64,000 bases of DNA from Amycolatopsis nivea (GCF_004522235.1 NZ_SDLT01000002.1:328025-392024); one strand, 5' to 3'. Positions 32,996-42,101 are shown, counted from the first letter of the stretch. Notes: generated by a model from the letters alone, not told the origin. Numbers and translations: made by a program.

Positions 32996-33694
32996 TCAGT
33001 TGGGGCTGATCCACTGCCCGGTTCCGCTGTCGATCTTCGCGACGCCGCTGAGCAGCTGGGCGCCCTCGCCGCCCCAGGCCGAGTCGCTGCCCGGGTCGGC
33101 CGCGGCCGCGTGGTTCGAGCCGCCGTCGGCCTCGGTCCACTGGCCCTGGCCGGTGTGCTCGAACGTGTGGGTGGAGCCGTCCGCGCCGACCTGCACCGCG
33201 ACGTCGGCCTGGCCGTCGCCGTTGGTGTCGGTGAACGCGATCGTGCCGCCGGACTTCGTCTCGACCACGGCGGTGTCGTAGTGCCCGTCGTGGTCGGTGT
33301 CGATGGTGGCGACCCCGGCGTCGACGTTGCCGTCCGGCAGGTCGGCGTGGATGTGCCCGGTGGTCGAGGTGTCCTGCGAGTGCGTGTCGGTGCCGTCGGA
33401 ACCGGACTGGCCGTGGCCGGATTCGACCCAGCTGCCGCTCTGCTCGTCGTAAACCGCCTGGTCCACGACGTGCCCGGTCGAATCGAGCACCGCGTAGTGG
33501 TCGGCGACGCCGTCGTGGTCGGTGTCGGCGAACGCCTGCGCGGAGCCGTCGTCGTGCTCGACGACCGCGGTGTCGGAGACCCCGTCGTGGTCGGTGTCGT
33601 AGTTGACCTCGGCCTGGTACTCCTGGCCGTCGACGTGGACGGTCAAGGCCTCCGGGCCGGTCGCGTCGGTGCCGCCGCTCTCGTCGACCCACAT
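32996..33694 (-). CDS. DUF6802-like protein with Asp-rich Ca-binding repeats
   Basis: 232 residues. At least four EF-hand-like loops [27 protein letters not shown] and DTNGDGQAD, spaced about 25-45 residues apart and alternating with beta-type segments ([13 protein letters not shown]). This resembles VCBS/thrombospondin-3-type calcium loops in actinobacterial DUF6802 proteins. Acidic, no Cys, no visible signal peptide or membrane helix, so either cytoplasmic or non-classically exported. Last gene of the leftward dynamin cluster, 96 bases after the proline-rich membrane protein. Confidence 0.7.
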   Translation of the reverse strand: MWVDESGGTDATGPEALTVHVDGQEYQAEVNYDTDHDGVSDTAVVEHDDGSAQAFADTDHDGVADHYAVLDSTGHVVDQAVYDEQSGSWVESGHGQSGSDGTDTHSQDTSTTGHIHADLPDGNVDAGVATIDTDHDGHYDTAVVETKSGGTIAFTDTNGDGQADVAVQVGADGSTHTFEHTGQGQWTEADGGSNHAAAADPGSDSAWGGEGAQLLSGVAKIDSGTGQWISPN

Positions 33695-33790
33695 GGGTTG
33701 GTCCCCCTTAGTACGCCGGGTCTGCCGTTTCTCGCTCGGTATGACTCACGTTAGGCCGGTTCGGTTCCCGTCCACAAGCCGATCACGTGC

Positions 33791-34342
33791 TCACGGCGGC
33801 AGGTTGGCCGGAAGCCCGTCGCCGGTGACGAAAACGCACCAGGTCCCGGCTTCCTCGCGGTTCAGATCCAGCCGCGTGGTCGTCGCCGGATGGGCGTTCC
33901 GGGTGACCTCGACCTCGAAGAACGCGCCGTCGCCGGGGCCGGTGGTCGGCTTGCCGAGGCGGATCCGGACGTTGTCCTCGTCGAAGCGCTGGACCGCCCG
34001 GGTCGCCGGGTACTCGGTGGAGGCGTGGCAGTTGACGTTCTGCAGGCCGATCGGGTCGCGCCTGTTGACCGCGTCGACGTACGCCTTGACCACGACCTCG
34101 GGCCCGCCTGCCGGGCGGTGCACCTCGACGCTGTCGTCGGTCGCGACGATGAAGACGGCGACGCCGCCACCAGCAAGAAGCACTACGGCACCCAGGCAGA
34201 TCCCGATGATCAGCCCGATCCGGCGGCGCTTCTTCGGCGGCTGCGGTGGCTGCCACTGTTGCGGCGGCGGGCCGCCCCACTGCGGAGCGGGCGGCGGTGC
34301 TCCCCACTGCGGTGGTTGCGGCGATCCAGGTCCGTACGTCAC
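33791..34342 (-). CDS. Proline-rich single-pass membrane protein
   Basis: 183 residues. Cytoplasmic N terminus rich in PPQWG / PPAPQW repeats (about 1-35), basic KKRRR, one membrane helix (IGLIIGICLGAVVLLAGGGVAVFIV, about 42-66), then an extracytoplasmic domain with two Cys (CHASTEYP, WCVFVTGDG) that may form a disulfide. Seven bases separate it from the upstream dynamin-like gene, so it belongs to the same transcript. Resembles DUF4878/mce-associated-type envelope proteins; function unknown. Confidence 0.75.
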   Translation of the reverse strand: MTYGPGSPQPPQWGAPPPAPQWGGPPPQQWQPPQPPKKRRRIGLIIGICLGAVVLLAGGGVAVFIVATDDSVEVHRPAGGPEVVVKAYVDAVNRRDPIGLQNVNCHASTEYPATRAVQRFDEDNVRIRLGKPTTGPGDGAFFEVEVTRNAHPATTTRLDLNREEAGTWCVFVTGDGLPANLPP

Positions 34343-34349
34343 CCGCTGA

Positions 34350-36176
34350 TCATGCCCGATCGCGGACCGTGCGAATGCGGGAAAGCAGAGTTTCGGCCCG
34401 GGTATGGCCCTCGGTCACGTCCTTGAGCCGTTTCGAGACGATCGCGATCTTCTTCGCCCGCTCCTGCGCGCTCATCTTGATCGTCTGGTCCACCTCTTTC
34501 AGCTCCGCCTCGATCGCCTCGATGCGGCGGCCGAGTGCCTCGTCGAGAGCGAGCGACAGTTGCTGCTCGGCTTCGATGAGCTGTTCGGCGATCAGCTGGT
34601 CGAGCGTCGAACGGGCGTCGGCGATCGCTTCGACCAGCCATTGCTTCAGATGTTGTTTGTCCGAGGCGTGTTTGCGGGTGCGCGCCATCCACCAGCCCGC
34701 GCCGAGGCCGATCACGATCGTCGCCGGGAGCACGACCGGGTTGAGGATCGCGACGCCGGCCAGCGGCAACGCGGCGATCTTCCCGGCGCCGACGCCGCCG
34801 GAAATTCCCATGAACACCAGCAGTTTGTCTTCGGCGGTCGGTGGTTTCTTGTCCGGCGGGCGCAGCACCACCGGCGGGCCGCCGGCGCGGGCGAACTGCG
34901 CGCGGATCACGTCGAGTTCCTCGGCGGAGAACAGCTCCGACAGCGCCGTGTTCGTCACCTGGTTCAGCCGCCTCGACAACTGCATCGACACCCGCTGCGA
35001 CGCGGTCTGCAGTGCGATGTCGACTTCTTGCGGCAGCGCGGCCAGTTCGTCGCGTTTGGCCGCGTCGATGCGCTGGCGGAAATGCGTCTGTGCCTCGCGC
35101 ATTTCACGGCTGCTCTCGTGGCCGACCTCGACCCGGGTGCGCTGGATTTCGCCGCGCAGGCGCAGTTGCCAGCCGCGGGTGGAGGTGCGGCGCTGGGACT
35201 GCAGATCGTCGCGGCGGGCGCGGAGTTGTTCGGCTTCCGCTTCGCCCGCCGACAGAGCCCGGCTTTCGCCTTGCAGCTTCGCCTTGATCCCGGCCAGCGC
35301 GCTCGACAGCGAGCGGAGCGTGTTGGCTTCCTTGAGCATCATCGACCGGCCGACCAGCAGTTCCTGCAGCGCGACCTGCACCGCGGCGATGCCGGACTTC
35401 TCCCGGAGCATCGCGGCGACCTGCGCGTTCGGTGCCTTCGCGGCGGTCTCGAAGACGCGCGCCGACACCGGGTGGAAGACCGCGTCGGCGAAGCGCGGCG
35501 CGTGTTCGGCGAGCAGTTGCCGGTCGGCTTCCAGGATCTCGCGCCAGCCGCGGAAGGCATCGGTTTTAGCCAGCACGAAGACCACCGTCTCGACGCGGTC
35601 CGCGACCTCGCGCAGAAACTGCAGCTCAGTGGAGGTGAACGGGGCCGACGCGTCGACCACGAACACCAGCGCGGTCGCGCCCGCGGCGGCTTCCTTGGCC
35701 AGCTCGCCGTGCAGCGAATCGAGCCCGCCGACGCCCGGGGTGTCGACCAGCGTCAGCCGTTCCAGCAGCGGGACCGGGCCGGACACCTCGACGTAGCGCG
35801 GCGGCAGCTGTCCCGGCGGCAGCTCGTGCGCGGCGGACACCCAGTCGACCAGCTGCGTCAGGTCGAACGGCACCGACGCCAGCTGACCGGGGTAGCAGGC
35901 CTGCGCGCCCCACTGCTGCGCGTGCTCGAAAACGAGGTAGGTCGCGGTGGCCACGTCAGCGTCCACAGGGGACAGTCCCGGGGTCGCGAGCAGGGCGTTG
36001 ACCAGCGAACTCTTCCCGCGGTTCGTCTCTCCGACGACCACCACGGACGGTTTCTCCGACCGGGCCTTGCGCTGGTCCTCGACCCATTTGGCGGCCTGCG
36101 GATCGGCCTCGCGGACGACGCCGAGCAGCTGTTCGCGAGCGGCCTGGACCTGAGCGGGAAGCGTCGGTGCGGTCAC
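34350..36176 (-). CDS. Dynamin-like GTPase (copy 1)
   Basis: 608 residues from GTG 36176. G1 GETNRGKSSLV, G3 VDTPGVGG, G4 LAKTD; long helical stalk; a hydrophobic pair of segments (SGGVGAGKIAALPLAGVAILNPVVLPATIVIGLGAGWWMA, about 445-490) that could insert into membranes, and a C-terminal coiled coil. Bacterial dynamins (e.g. Streptomyces DynA/DynB, mycobacterial IniA) remodel or repair membranes. Starts within the GrpE-like gene stop (GTGA), i.e. co-translated with it. Confidence 0.86.
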   Translation of the reverse strand: MTAPTLPAQVQAAREQLLGVVREADPQAAKWVEDQRKARSEKPSVVVVGETNRGKSSLVNALLATPGLSPVDADVATATYLVFEHAQQWGAQACYPGQLASVPFDLTQLVDWVSAAHELPPGQLPPRYVEVSGPVPLLERLTLVDTPGVGGLDSLHGELAKEAAAGATALVFVVDASAPFTSTELQFLREVADRVETVVFVLAKTDAFRGWREILEADRQLLAEHAPRFADAVFHPVSARVFETAAKAPNAQVAAMLREKSGIAAVQVALQELLVGRSMMLKEANTLRSLSSALAGIKAKLQGESRALSAGEAEAEQLRARRDDLQSQRRTSTRGWQLRLRGEIQRTRVEVGHESSREMREAQTHFRQRIDAAKRDELAALPQEVDIALQTASQRVSMQLSRRLNQVTNTALSELFSAEELDVIRAQFARAGGPPVVLRPPDKKPPTAEDKLLVFMGISGGVGAGKIAALPLAGVAILNPVVLPATIVIGLGAGWWMARTRKHASDKQHLKQWLVEAIADARSTLDQLIAEQLIEAEQQLSLALDEALGRRIEAIEAELKEVDQTIKMSAQERAKKIAIVSKRLKDVTEGHTRAETLLSRIRTVRDRA

Positions 36177-36637
36177 TGCGCCCGCTTCGCGTAGACGGTG
36201 ACGATCGGCGCGCGCAACAGCCGGTCCTGGTCGGCGAACCCGACGACCTCGGTCTCCGCGACCACGCCTTCCAGCTCCGGATCGTCGGTGGGCACCGCGC
36301 CGCCTGCCTCGTGGCGAGACGGGTCGAAGCGTTCGCCCTCGGCGCGCAACGCGGTGACGCCGATGTCGGCGAGCCCGTGTTCGAGCCGTTCCACGACGCC
36401 GCTGCTGCGGGCGCGGTCCAGCGCGTACAGACACAGCTGGATGAGCGCCTGCCGGTCGGAAAGCGCGCGTTCGAGGTCACCCGGGGCAGCTACGAGGTCC
36501 ACATCGGGATCCGACGCATCCGCCGCGGCGGCGGTTCCGTCCGCCTCGGCGATGATCCGCGCGAGAGCGTCCGCGCTGATCTCGCCGGTCGGCGCTTCGG
36601 CCGCGTCGGCAGGTTCCTCGTGGCCGAACCACGCCAT
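36173..36637 (-). CDS. GrpE-like small protein paired with dynamin-like GTPase
   Basis: 154 residues. An N-terminal acidic region, a central helix (LSDRQALIQLCLYALDRARSSGVVERLEHGLADIGV), then a beta-type C-terminal part with FDPSRHEAGGAVPTDDPELEGVVAETEVVGFADQDRLLRAPIVTVY, strongly reminiscent of the GrpE C-terminal head (FDP..HEAV). Shorter than true GrpE, and no Hsp70 is encoded nearby, so it is probably a partner for the dynamin-like protein rather than the DnaK exchange factor. Overlaps that gene by 4 bases. Confidence 0.7.
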   Translation of the reverse strand: MAWFGHEEPADAAEAPTGEISADALARIIAEADGTAAAADASDPDVDLVAAPGDLERALSDRQALIQLCLYALDRARSSGVVERLEHGLADIGVTALRAEGERFDPSRHEAGGAVPTDDPELEGVVAETEVVGFADQDRLLRAPIVTVYAKRAQ

Positions 36638-36706
36638 TGAGACCCTCCCCTGGTCGTCCGGGTGATTTCACCAGTTTGCGGCAATGCGGTGCGCGGCGGG
36701 GGCGGA

Positions 36707-37309
36707 TCACTCAGACGGGCCGAGAATCCGGGTCAGCAACTGCCGCAGCACCGCCTGCTCGTGCTCGACGTCCAGGTCGGGATCGAGGCTCGCACGGGAA
36801 AGCAGGGCGTCGACCAGCGCGACGACCCAGTTTCCCGCGTCGACGGGGGACAGCATGGGGGAGAACCGGCCGGTCCGGGCCCCGCGCTCGATCAAGTCCG
36901 CGAGACCGACGCGCATGCGGTCGTCGTTGCTGCGGATCAGCTCGTTGAACTCCGGATCGCGCGCGGCCTGCGCGGCCGCTTCGAGGATCAGCCGCACGAC
37001 GCCGGGCAGCACGATCGCCACCGTCATCCGCTCGACGACCGCGAGCACGCCTTCCCACGGGTCGGCCATATCCACCGCGGTGGCGAGCAGTTCCTCGTTG
37101 TCGGCGGTGTCCGCCTCGAAAATGCCGACGAAGACCGCACGCTTGCTGGGGAAGTAGTGGAACAGGCTGCCGGAGCTGATCCCGGCGGCGCAGCAAATGT
37201 CCGCGGTGGAGGTCTTTTCGAACCCGTCGCGAGCGAAGCATCCCGCTGCCGCGTCGAGAATCGCGCGTCGTTTCGCCGCGTGCTTTTCCGGATCGACGGT
37301 CCTCACCAC
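36707..37309 (-). CDS. TetR-family regulator
   Basis: 200 residues from GTG 37309 (37306 also possible). HTH residues about 12-55: AKRRAILDAAAGCFARDGFEKTSTADICCAAGISSGSLFHYFPSKRAVF. It lies 7 bases after the stop of the small membrane protein gene, and their shared promoter (37804-37832) carries a palindrome between -35 and -10. Autoregulation of the two-gene operon is therefore likely. Ligand unknown. Confidence 0.88.
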   Translation of the reverse strand: MVRTVDPEKHAAKRRAILDAAAGCFARDGFEKTSTADICCAAGISSGSLFHYFPSKRAVFVGIFEADTADNEELLATAVDMADPWEGVLAVVERMTVAIVLPGVVRLILEAAAQAARDPEFNELIRSNDDRMRVGLADLIERGARTGRFSPMLSPVDAGNWVVALVDALLSRASLDPDLDVEHEQAVLRQLLTRILGPSE

Positions 37310-37316
37310 AGGAACA

Positions 37317-37796
37317 TCATCGCTCAGGCGGCGGTTCGTCGAGCCACGGGCGGCCGTGCGCGGTGAACGCTTCGGCCAACTGCCGGCGCGACAGGTCTGT
37401 CTTCTCCCTGGCGATTTCCCGGTCGTTTTCGCCGAGCAGCACGAGCTTGCCGTCGTCGACGAACACGGAGGTGAGGGGAGTGTCGATGCGCCGGCGCCGC
37501 TCACGCCGTTCGAGCGTGACGCGCGTGGCGGACACCGTGACGATCAGCCGGTCCCACGCCCAGAACCAGGCGAACGCGACCCCGAGCAGCAGGCCAACGA
37601 CGACCGCACCGATCAGCCGCCACGGCTGCGGCACCGAATGCAGCATCCGGAACGGGCCCTGCACCGGAAACCACGGCAGGGACGTGATCCAGTCGGCGAG
37701 CGCCTGCACGCCCCAGCCCAGCAGCGCCCCGGCGACCGGGCAGACCAGCCAGGACCCGCGGCGCACCCACGCCGGTTCGTCGACCACTGTCTCCAT
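37317..37796 (-). CDS. YqeB-like small membrane protein
   Basis: 159 residues from ATG 37796, chosen because the promoter's -10 lies only about 8 bases upstream (leaderless). Two hydrophobic helices (SWLVCPVAGALLGWGVQALADWI and WRLIGAVVVGLLLGVAFAWFWAW), then a soluble domain with VTVSATRVTLERRERRRRIDTPLTSVFVDDGKLVLLGENDREIAREK. Fits the YqeB family of unknown function. First gene of an operon with tetR. Confidence 0.75.
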   Translation of the reverse strand: METVVDEPAWVRRGSWLVCPVAGALLGWGVQALADWITSLPWFPVQGPFRMLHSVPQPWRLIGAVVVGLLLGVAFAWFWAWDRLIVTVSATRVTLERRERRRRIDTPLTSVFVDDGKLVLLGENDREIAREKTDLSRRQLAEAFTAHGRPWLDEPPPER

Positions 37797-37803
37797 GGGG
37801 ATC

Positions 37804-37832
37804 ATTATTAGACCGAGTGCTCGGTTTATCAA
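37804..37832 (-). promoter_or_regulatory. Promoter with TetR operator in the spacer
   Basis: On the minus strand: -35 TTGATA (37827-37832), 16-17 bp spacer, -10 TAATAA (37805-37810). The spacer contains the perfect palindrome ACCGAG-CA-CTCGGT (37812-37825). A repressor bound there would block RNA polymerase; the tetR gene is the second gene of the operon. Confidence 0.75.
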
Positions 37833-37875
37833 AACAGGGTGCGCGAAACCCCTGGGGCAAGCGTTTGCGCGAGGG

Positions 37876-38469
37876 TCAGGCGAGTTCGTGGATCAGCGAG
37901 CGCATCGCCTGGTCGAGCGCCGGAACGTCCGCGGCCAGCCGGGACGAGACCAGCAGCTGGTGCTCCGCCGTCCGCAGCCACACCCGGCCCGCGACCGGGA
38001 TCTCCAGCACCGACAGCCGGAACGGCCGCGCGCGGCGGCCCAGCTCCACCTCGGTTTCGCGGACGAGCCGGCCGATCCGTTCGCTCGCGAGGATCTGGCG
38101 GCGGTGGAAGCCGGACGAGACCGGGCGGCGGGCCGCGGCGAAGTGTTCGGCGGCGGCCGGGGCGAAGTGCTGGGCCGCGAGGTCGATCGCCGAACCGTCG
38201 CCGGGAGCAGGGCTTTTCCGGCGGGTGCGGGCGGAACCGCGCTCGCGGAGGAAGGTCAGCAGGCCGTTCCACCACGGTTCCCACTGCGCCTGCACCGCCG
38301 CGCGGTCGAGGGCGGGCGGGACGTGCACCGGCACCGCGGGTTCGACCGGCGGCAGCAGCTGGCCGTCGGCGATCGAGAGCGCGAGCACGTCCCGGAGGAA
38401 CAACGCCACGTCGACGTCGTGGTCGCTTCCCCAGTTCACCCGCCACGAGGTGGTGTCCTCCAGCCGCAC
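37876..38469 (-). CDS. Conserved hypothetical protein of the dynamin cluster
   Basis: 197 residues from GTG 38469. Reads MRLEDTTSWRVNWGSDHDVDVALFLRDVLALS..., contains many Trp/Arg, and ends in SRLAADVPALDQAMRSLIHELA. No membrane helix or recognisable motif. It lies 32 bases after the second dynamin-like gene on the same strand and is probably cotranscribed. Function unknown. Confidence 0.65.
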   Translation of the reverse strand: MRLEDTTSWRVNWGSDHDVDVALFLRDVLALSIADGQLLPPVEPAVPVHVPPALDRAAVQAQWEPWWNGLLTFLRERGSARTRRKSPAPGDGSAIDLAAQHFAPAAAEHFAAARRPVSSGFHRRQILASERIGRLVRETEVELGRRARPFRLSVLEIPVAGRVWLRTAEHQLLVSSRLAADVPALDQAMRSLIHELA

Positions 38470-38501
38470 GACATTCAGCCTACGCGTCGCGGACGGGTTG
38501 T

Positions 38502-40046
38502 TTACTGTTCGCGAATCTGTTGCCAGATCAGGAAATAGGCGCGGTGCACGACGTGGGCCACGCGGCTTTGCGCCGGAGTCGCGCCGAACGACGCGAAAGA
38601 CCGCCACCAGCCCGCGCGTTCCAGCGCGTGTGCCGCCAGCTCCGGCCGCGAGGCGCCGGGAAGGCCGAGCTGCGCGCCGAGGTCGGCGTTGCTGCCGACC
38701 CGGAGCACCTCTTCCGCCAGGTCTTCCGGCATCTCGACCGCGCCAGAGGCGACGAGCGTCAACGCTTCCAGCAGCCGCAGCTGATGCGCTTCCGGACGGG
38801 CCAGCAACACCTCGATCGCGTCGTGCACGCGCTGCCGTTCGCCCGGGTCGCCGGACGCGTGCGCCAGCGCGGTCACCGACGCCAGCGCGGCCGCGGCCTT
38901 GATCCCGTCCGCGCGCGCGGCGAAGACGATCGACAGCCGGCGGCGCACCGCGTCGAGTCCGGAGATGTCGAGAAGCTTGCGGCGCAACGCTCCCGCGGTG
39001 ATCTCCGGTTCCGCGCGGATCGCGTCGACCGCGCAGCGGATTCCGAAGAGATCGAGTTTCTCCAGCAGCCGCAACCGGATTCCGGTCGGGATGTCGCACT
39101 CCCAGCTGGTGAAGATGTCGGCCGCGATGAGCATCGTTTCGAGGACGTCGTCGTCGAGCGCGGCGAGCTGGCCGAGCGCTTCGGCGTCGGCGGAGGTGAA
39201 CCCGCCGGACTCGGCCGATTCGGCGATCAGGCCGATCACCGGCAGCACGTCCGCGACACGCGGCTTCAGCGTCGCGGCCTGCTTCTCGGCGAGCAGCTGC
39301 GCGGCCTTCCAGACGTCCCCACCGGAGCCTTCGACAGTTTCCGCGACGACCGTGTCCGCCTTGTTCAACACGGCGATCGCGTTGACCGGCCCCGCGTCCC
39401 GGCTCGCGGTCGCGGCGGTGAACGCGGCCAGCGCCTGCTGATCGTCCGCGCGCACGCCCTGGGTCACCACGTAAAGCACGGCCTCCGCGCCCGCGACGGC
39501 GTTGCGCGAGGTGTCGTCGAGGTCGTCGGAACCCTCGTCCTGCTCGGCCGCGCCCAGCAGCTGCTCGGTCCGCGACACCGACGCGGCGTCCAGCGAGCCG
39601 AGGCCGGGGGTGTCGATCACCGTCATGTCTTGCAGCACCGCGTTGGTGAGGTACGCCTCGAGGTGCGAGACCTCGGAGATGTCGACGCCGAGCTCGGCCG
39701 GGATCGAACCGTCCGCGGCGAAGGGCAGCACCTGCTTGCGGCCGTCGAGGAACACCACCTCGACGCGGTCGACGGTGCCGTACTGGAACCGCGTGACCAG
39801 CCGCGTGCACTCGCCCACGTCGGTGGGTGCGACCAGCCGCCCGATCAACGCGTTGACCAGCGTCGACTTGCCCGATTTGATCCGCCCGGCGACCGCGACC
39901 TGCAACGGCGCGCCGAGCCGTCGCAGCACCTCGGCGAACCCGGCGGCGGTGCGCGGGGACACCTGGGACCGCAGCCGGTGGCACAGCTCCGCCACCGACG
40001 CGGACAGTGGGCCGGCGAGTCGTCCCCGTTCCGCCGCTGCCGTCAC
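38502..40046 (-). CDS. Dynamin-like GTPase (copy 2)
   Basis: 514 residues. G1 GRIKSGKSTLVNALIG near residue 53, switch Thr in VGECTRLV, G3 VIDTPGLGS, G4 VLNKADTV. No obvious membrane helix, unlike copy 1, so the two could form a soluble/membrane pair like Streptomyces DynB/DynA or a bacterial dynamin heterodimer. GTG start. Both copies are in a leftward cluster with a GrpE-like protein and envelope-type proteins. Confidence 0.86.
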   Translation of the reverse strand: MTAAAERGRLAGPLSASVAELCHRLRSQVSPRTAAGFAEVLRRLGAPLQVAVAGRIKSGKSTLVNALIGRLVAPTDVGECTRLVTRFQYGTVDRVEVVFLDGRKQVLPFAADGSIPAELGVDISEVSHLEAYLTNAVLQDMTVIDTPGLGSLDAASVSRTEQLLGAAEQDEGSDDLDDTSRNAVAGAEAVLYVVTQGVRADDQQALAAFTAATASRDAGPVNAIAVLNKADTVVAETVEGSGGDVWKAAQLLAEKQAATLKPRVADVLPVIGLIAESAESGGFTSADAEALGQLAALDDDVLETMLIAADIFTSWECDIPTGIRLRLLEKLDLFGIRCAVDAIRAEPEITAGALRRKLLDISGLDAVRRRLSIVFAARADGIKAAAALASVTALAHASGDPGERQRVHDAIEVLLARPEAHQLRLLEALTLVASGAVEMPEDLAEEVLRVGSNADLGAQLGLPGASRPELAAHALERAGWWRSFASFGATPAQSRVAHVVHRAYFLIWQQIREQ

Positions 40047-40176
40047 CGCCCCGGCCCCCTTCCGGCTCGTTCGCTCACCCGAGCAGGAATCGTCGCATGC
40101 CGGTCATCCTTCGGTCGCACCGAAGGTGCTACCCGGGACCGACGCGGCCGCCCGGGACGCGACCTACTGTTGAGTC

Positions 40177-41421
40177 GTGCGACGGCTCAGCCTCTGGATG
40201 CGTGCTCACCCGATGGTCGGGGACTCGCTGCTCGCGCTGTTCCTCGCGGCGTTCGACATCCTGGTGTTCGCCACCAACAGCCTCGACCCCGAACTGCCCG
40301 GCCCGAAGTGGTACCTCGCGATCCCGATCGACCTCGCCGTGGTCGCGCCGCTGGTCTTCCGCCGCAAACGGCCGGTCCTCGCCGCGTACATCGTGTACGT
40401 CATTTCGTACGCGCACGGCGCGCTGGACCTCGGAGTTTCCGGCCTGGCCGCGCTCGCGATCAGCCTCTACTCGGTCCAGGTCTACGTCGGACGCAAACAG
40501 GGCCTGCTCTACGGCGGCGCGTTCGTGGTGGCCATGATCGTCACCGCGATCGTCAAGCCCGAGCCGTCGATGCTGGCGCAGCTGGTGTTCAGCGCCTTCA
40601 CCATCGCCTTCTGCTGGCTGCTCGGCGAATTCATGTACGCCCGCCGCGCCTACCAGCGCGAACTGGAGGCCCGGTTGCATCTGCTGGAGACCGAACGCGA
40701 CCAGGCCGCGCGCATCGCGGTGGCCGAGGAGCGCGGGCGGATCGCCCGGGAACTGCACGACGTGGTCGCGCATTCGGTGAGCGTGATGGTCGTGCAGGCC
40801 GACGGTGCCGCGCTCGCCCTGAAGTCCAATCCGGAGCTGGCCGGACGCGCACTCGGGACGATCTCCGAAACCGGTCGCGGCGCGCTCGGCGAACTGCGCC
40901 GGCTGCTCGACGTGCTGCGCAACGACCGCGGCGACGACGAACCCCGGGTGCCGCAGCCGGACGCGACCGCGCTGGGCGACCTCGCCGAGCGGATGCGCGC
41001 CGCGGGCGTCCCGGTCGACCTCGCCCTCGGCGACGGACTGGACGAACTGCCCGCCGGGGTGTCGCTCGGGATCTACCGGATCGTCCAGGAATCGCTCACC
41101 AACACGCTCAAGCACGCGGGGGCGGGGGCGAGCGCCGCGGTCCGGGTGCACCGGACCGGCGACCAGGTCGAGGTGCTCGTGCGCGACGACGGCGCGGGCC
41201 GGGCGCGGCGGCTGGAACAGGTCGGCGCGAACGGAGCGACCGGGTCGGCGACGGCGGCGACGGTTCGGCAGCCTGCGCCGCGGCTGTCGGTCGCGGGCGG
41301 GAACGGGCTGATCGGGATGCGGGAGCGGGCGCACGTGTACGGCGGGACACTGGAGGTGGGCCCCGCCGCCGGCGGTGGCTGGCAGGTGCGAGCGGTGCTG
41401 CCGGTTAGGTTGAACTCGTGA
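40177..41421 (+). CDS. NarL-type sensor histidine kinase 1
   Basis: 414 residues from GTG 40177; TACTGT at 40166 looks like a -10 for a leaderless start. About four to five membrane helices in residues 15-150, a linker coiled coil, HisKA_3 box with phospho-His in RGRIARELHDVVAHSVSVMVVQAD (about 193), and an HATPase domain ending GNGLIGMRERAHVYGG. A 30-residue Ala/Thr/Pro-rich insert splits the HATPase region. Coupled to the response regulator by GTGA overlap; two ABC exporters downstream are probable targets. Confidence 0.93.
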   Translation: MRRLSLWMRAHPMVGDSLLALFLAAFDILVFATNSLDPELPGPKWYLAIPIDLAVVAPLVFRRKRPVLAAYIVYVISYAHGALDLGVSGLAALAISLYSVQVYVGRKQGLLYGGAFVVAMIVTAIVKPEPSMLAQLVFSAFTIAFCWLLGEFMYARRAYQRELEARLHLLETERDQAARIAVAEERGRIARELHDVVAHSVSVMVVQADGAALALKSNPELAGRALGTISETGRGALGELRRLLDVLRNDRGDDEPRVPQPDATALGDLAERMRAAGVPVDLALGDGLDELPAGVSLGIYRIVQESLTNTLKHAGAGASAAVRVHRTGDQVEVLVRDDGAGRARRLEQVGANGATGSATAATVRQPAPRLSVAGGNGLIGMRERAHVYGGTLEVGPAAGGGWQVRAVLPVRLNS

Positions 41422-42074
41422 TCCGAGTGGTGGTCGTCGACGACCAGGAACTGATGCGCGTCGGGTTCCGGATGGTGCTGGGCGCGCAGGCCGACATCGA
41501 CGTGGTCGGCGAGGCGGGCGACGGCGCGCAAGCCGTGCGGATGGCCGCCGAACTGCGGCCCGACGTCGTGTTGATGGACGTGCGGATGCCGGTGCTCGAC
41601 GGCGTCGAGGCGACGAAACAGATCGTCGCGGCCGGCACCGCGCGGGTGCTCGTGATGACCACCTTCGACCTCGACGAGTACGTCTACGCCGCGCTGCAGG
41701 GCGGTGCGTCCGGCTTCCTGCTCAAGGACACCCAGCCGGACTACCTGGTGTCCGCGCTGCGTTCGGTCGCCGACGGCGACGCGGTGATGTCGCCGTCGGT
41801 CACGCGCAGGCTGCTCGACCGGTTCGTCGGCTCGGGCGGTTCGGAAATGCGCGATCCGGCCGAACTCGACGTGCTGACCGACCGCGAACGCGAAGTGCTC
41901 GTGCTGATCGCGAAAGGCATGTCGAACGTCGAAATCGCCGAAACCCTGTTCCTTTCCGAAGCTACGGTGAAAACCCACGTCGGGCGGATCCTGTCGAAGC
42001 TCGACCTGCGCGACCGCGTGCAGGCGGTCGTCCTCGCGTACGAGACCGGGCTCGCCCGTCCCGGGATCGGCTGA
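41418..42074 (+). CDS. LuxR/NarL-family response regulator 1
   Basis: 218 residues. Receiver domain with DDQ near the N terminus, phospho-Asp in VVLMDVRMP (about 54) and KDTQPDYL after the switch Lys; C-terminal LuxR HTH LTDREREVLVLIAKGMSNVEIAETLFLSEATVKTHVGRIL (about 150-190). GTG overlaps the kinase stop. Likely controls the ABC genes starting at 42310, perhaps through the palindrome at 42203. Confidence 0.94.
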   Translation: MIRVVVVDDQELMRVGFRMVLGAQADIDVVGEAGDGAQAVRMAAELRPDVVLMDVRMPVLDGVEATKQIVAAGTARVLVMTTFDLDEYVYAALQGGASGFLLKDTQPDYLVSALRSVADGDAVMSPSVTRRLLDRFVGSGGSEMRDPAELDVLTDREREVLVLIAKGMSNVEIAETLFLSEATVKTHVGRILSKLDLRDRVQAVVLAYETGLARPGIG

Positions 42075-42101
42075 ATCGTCCCGTTCGGACACTGTCCACA
42101 C

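Noticed and set aside
32810..33754. 314-codon plus-strand open frame
   Set aside because: Antisense to the Ca-loop gene at 32996-33694 whose DxDxDG repeats are clearly the coding frame; the composition of the opposite frame is Val/Gly/Asp-biased shadow.
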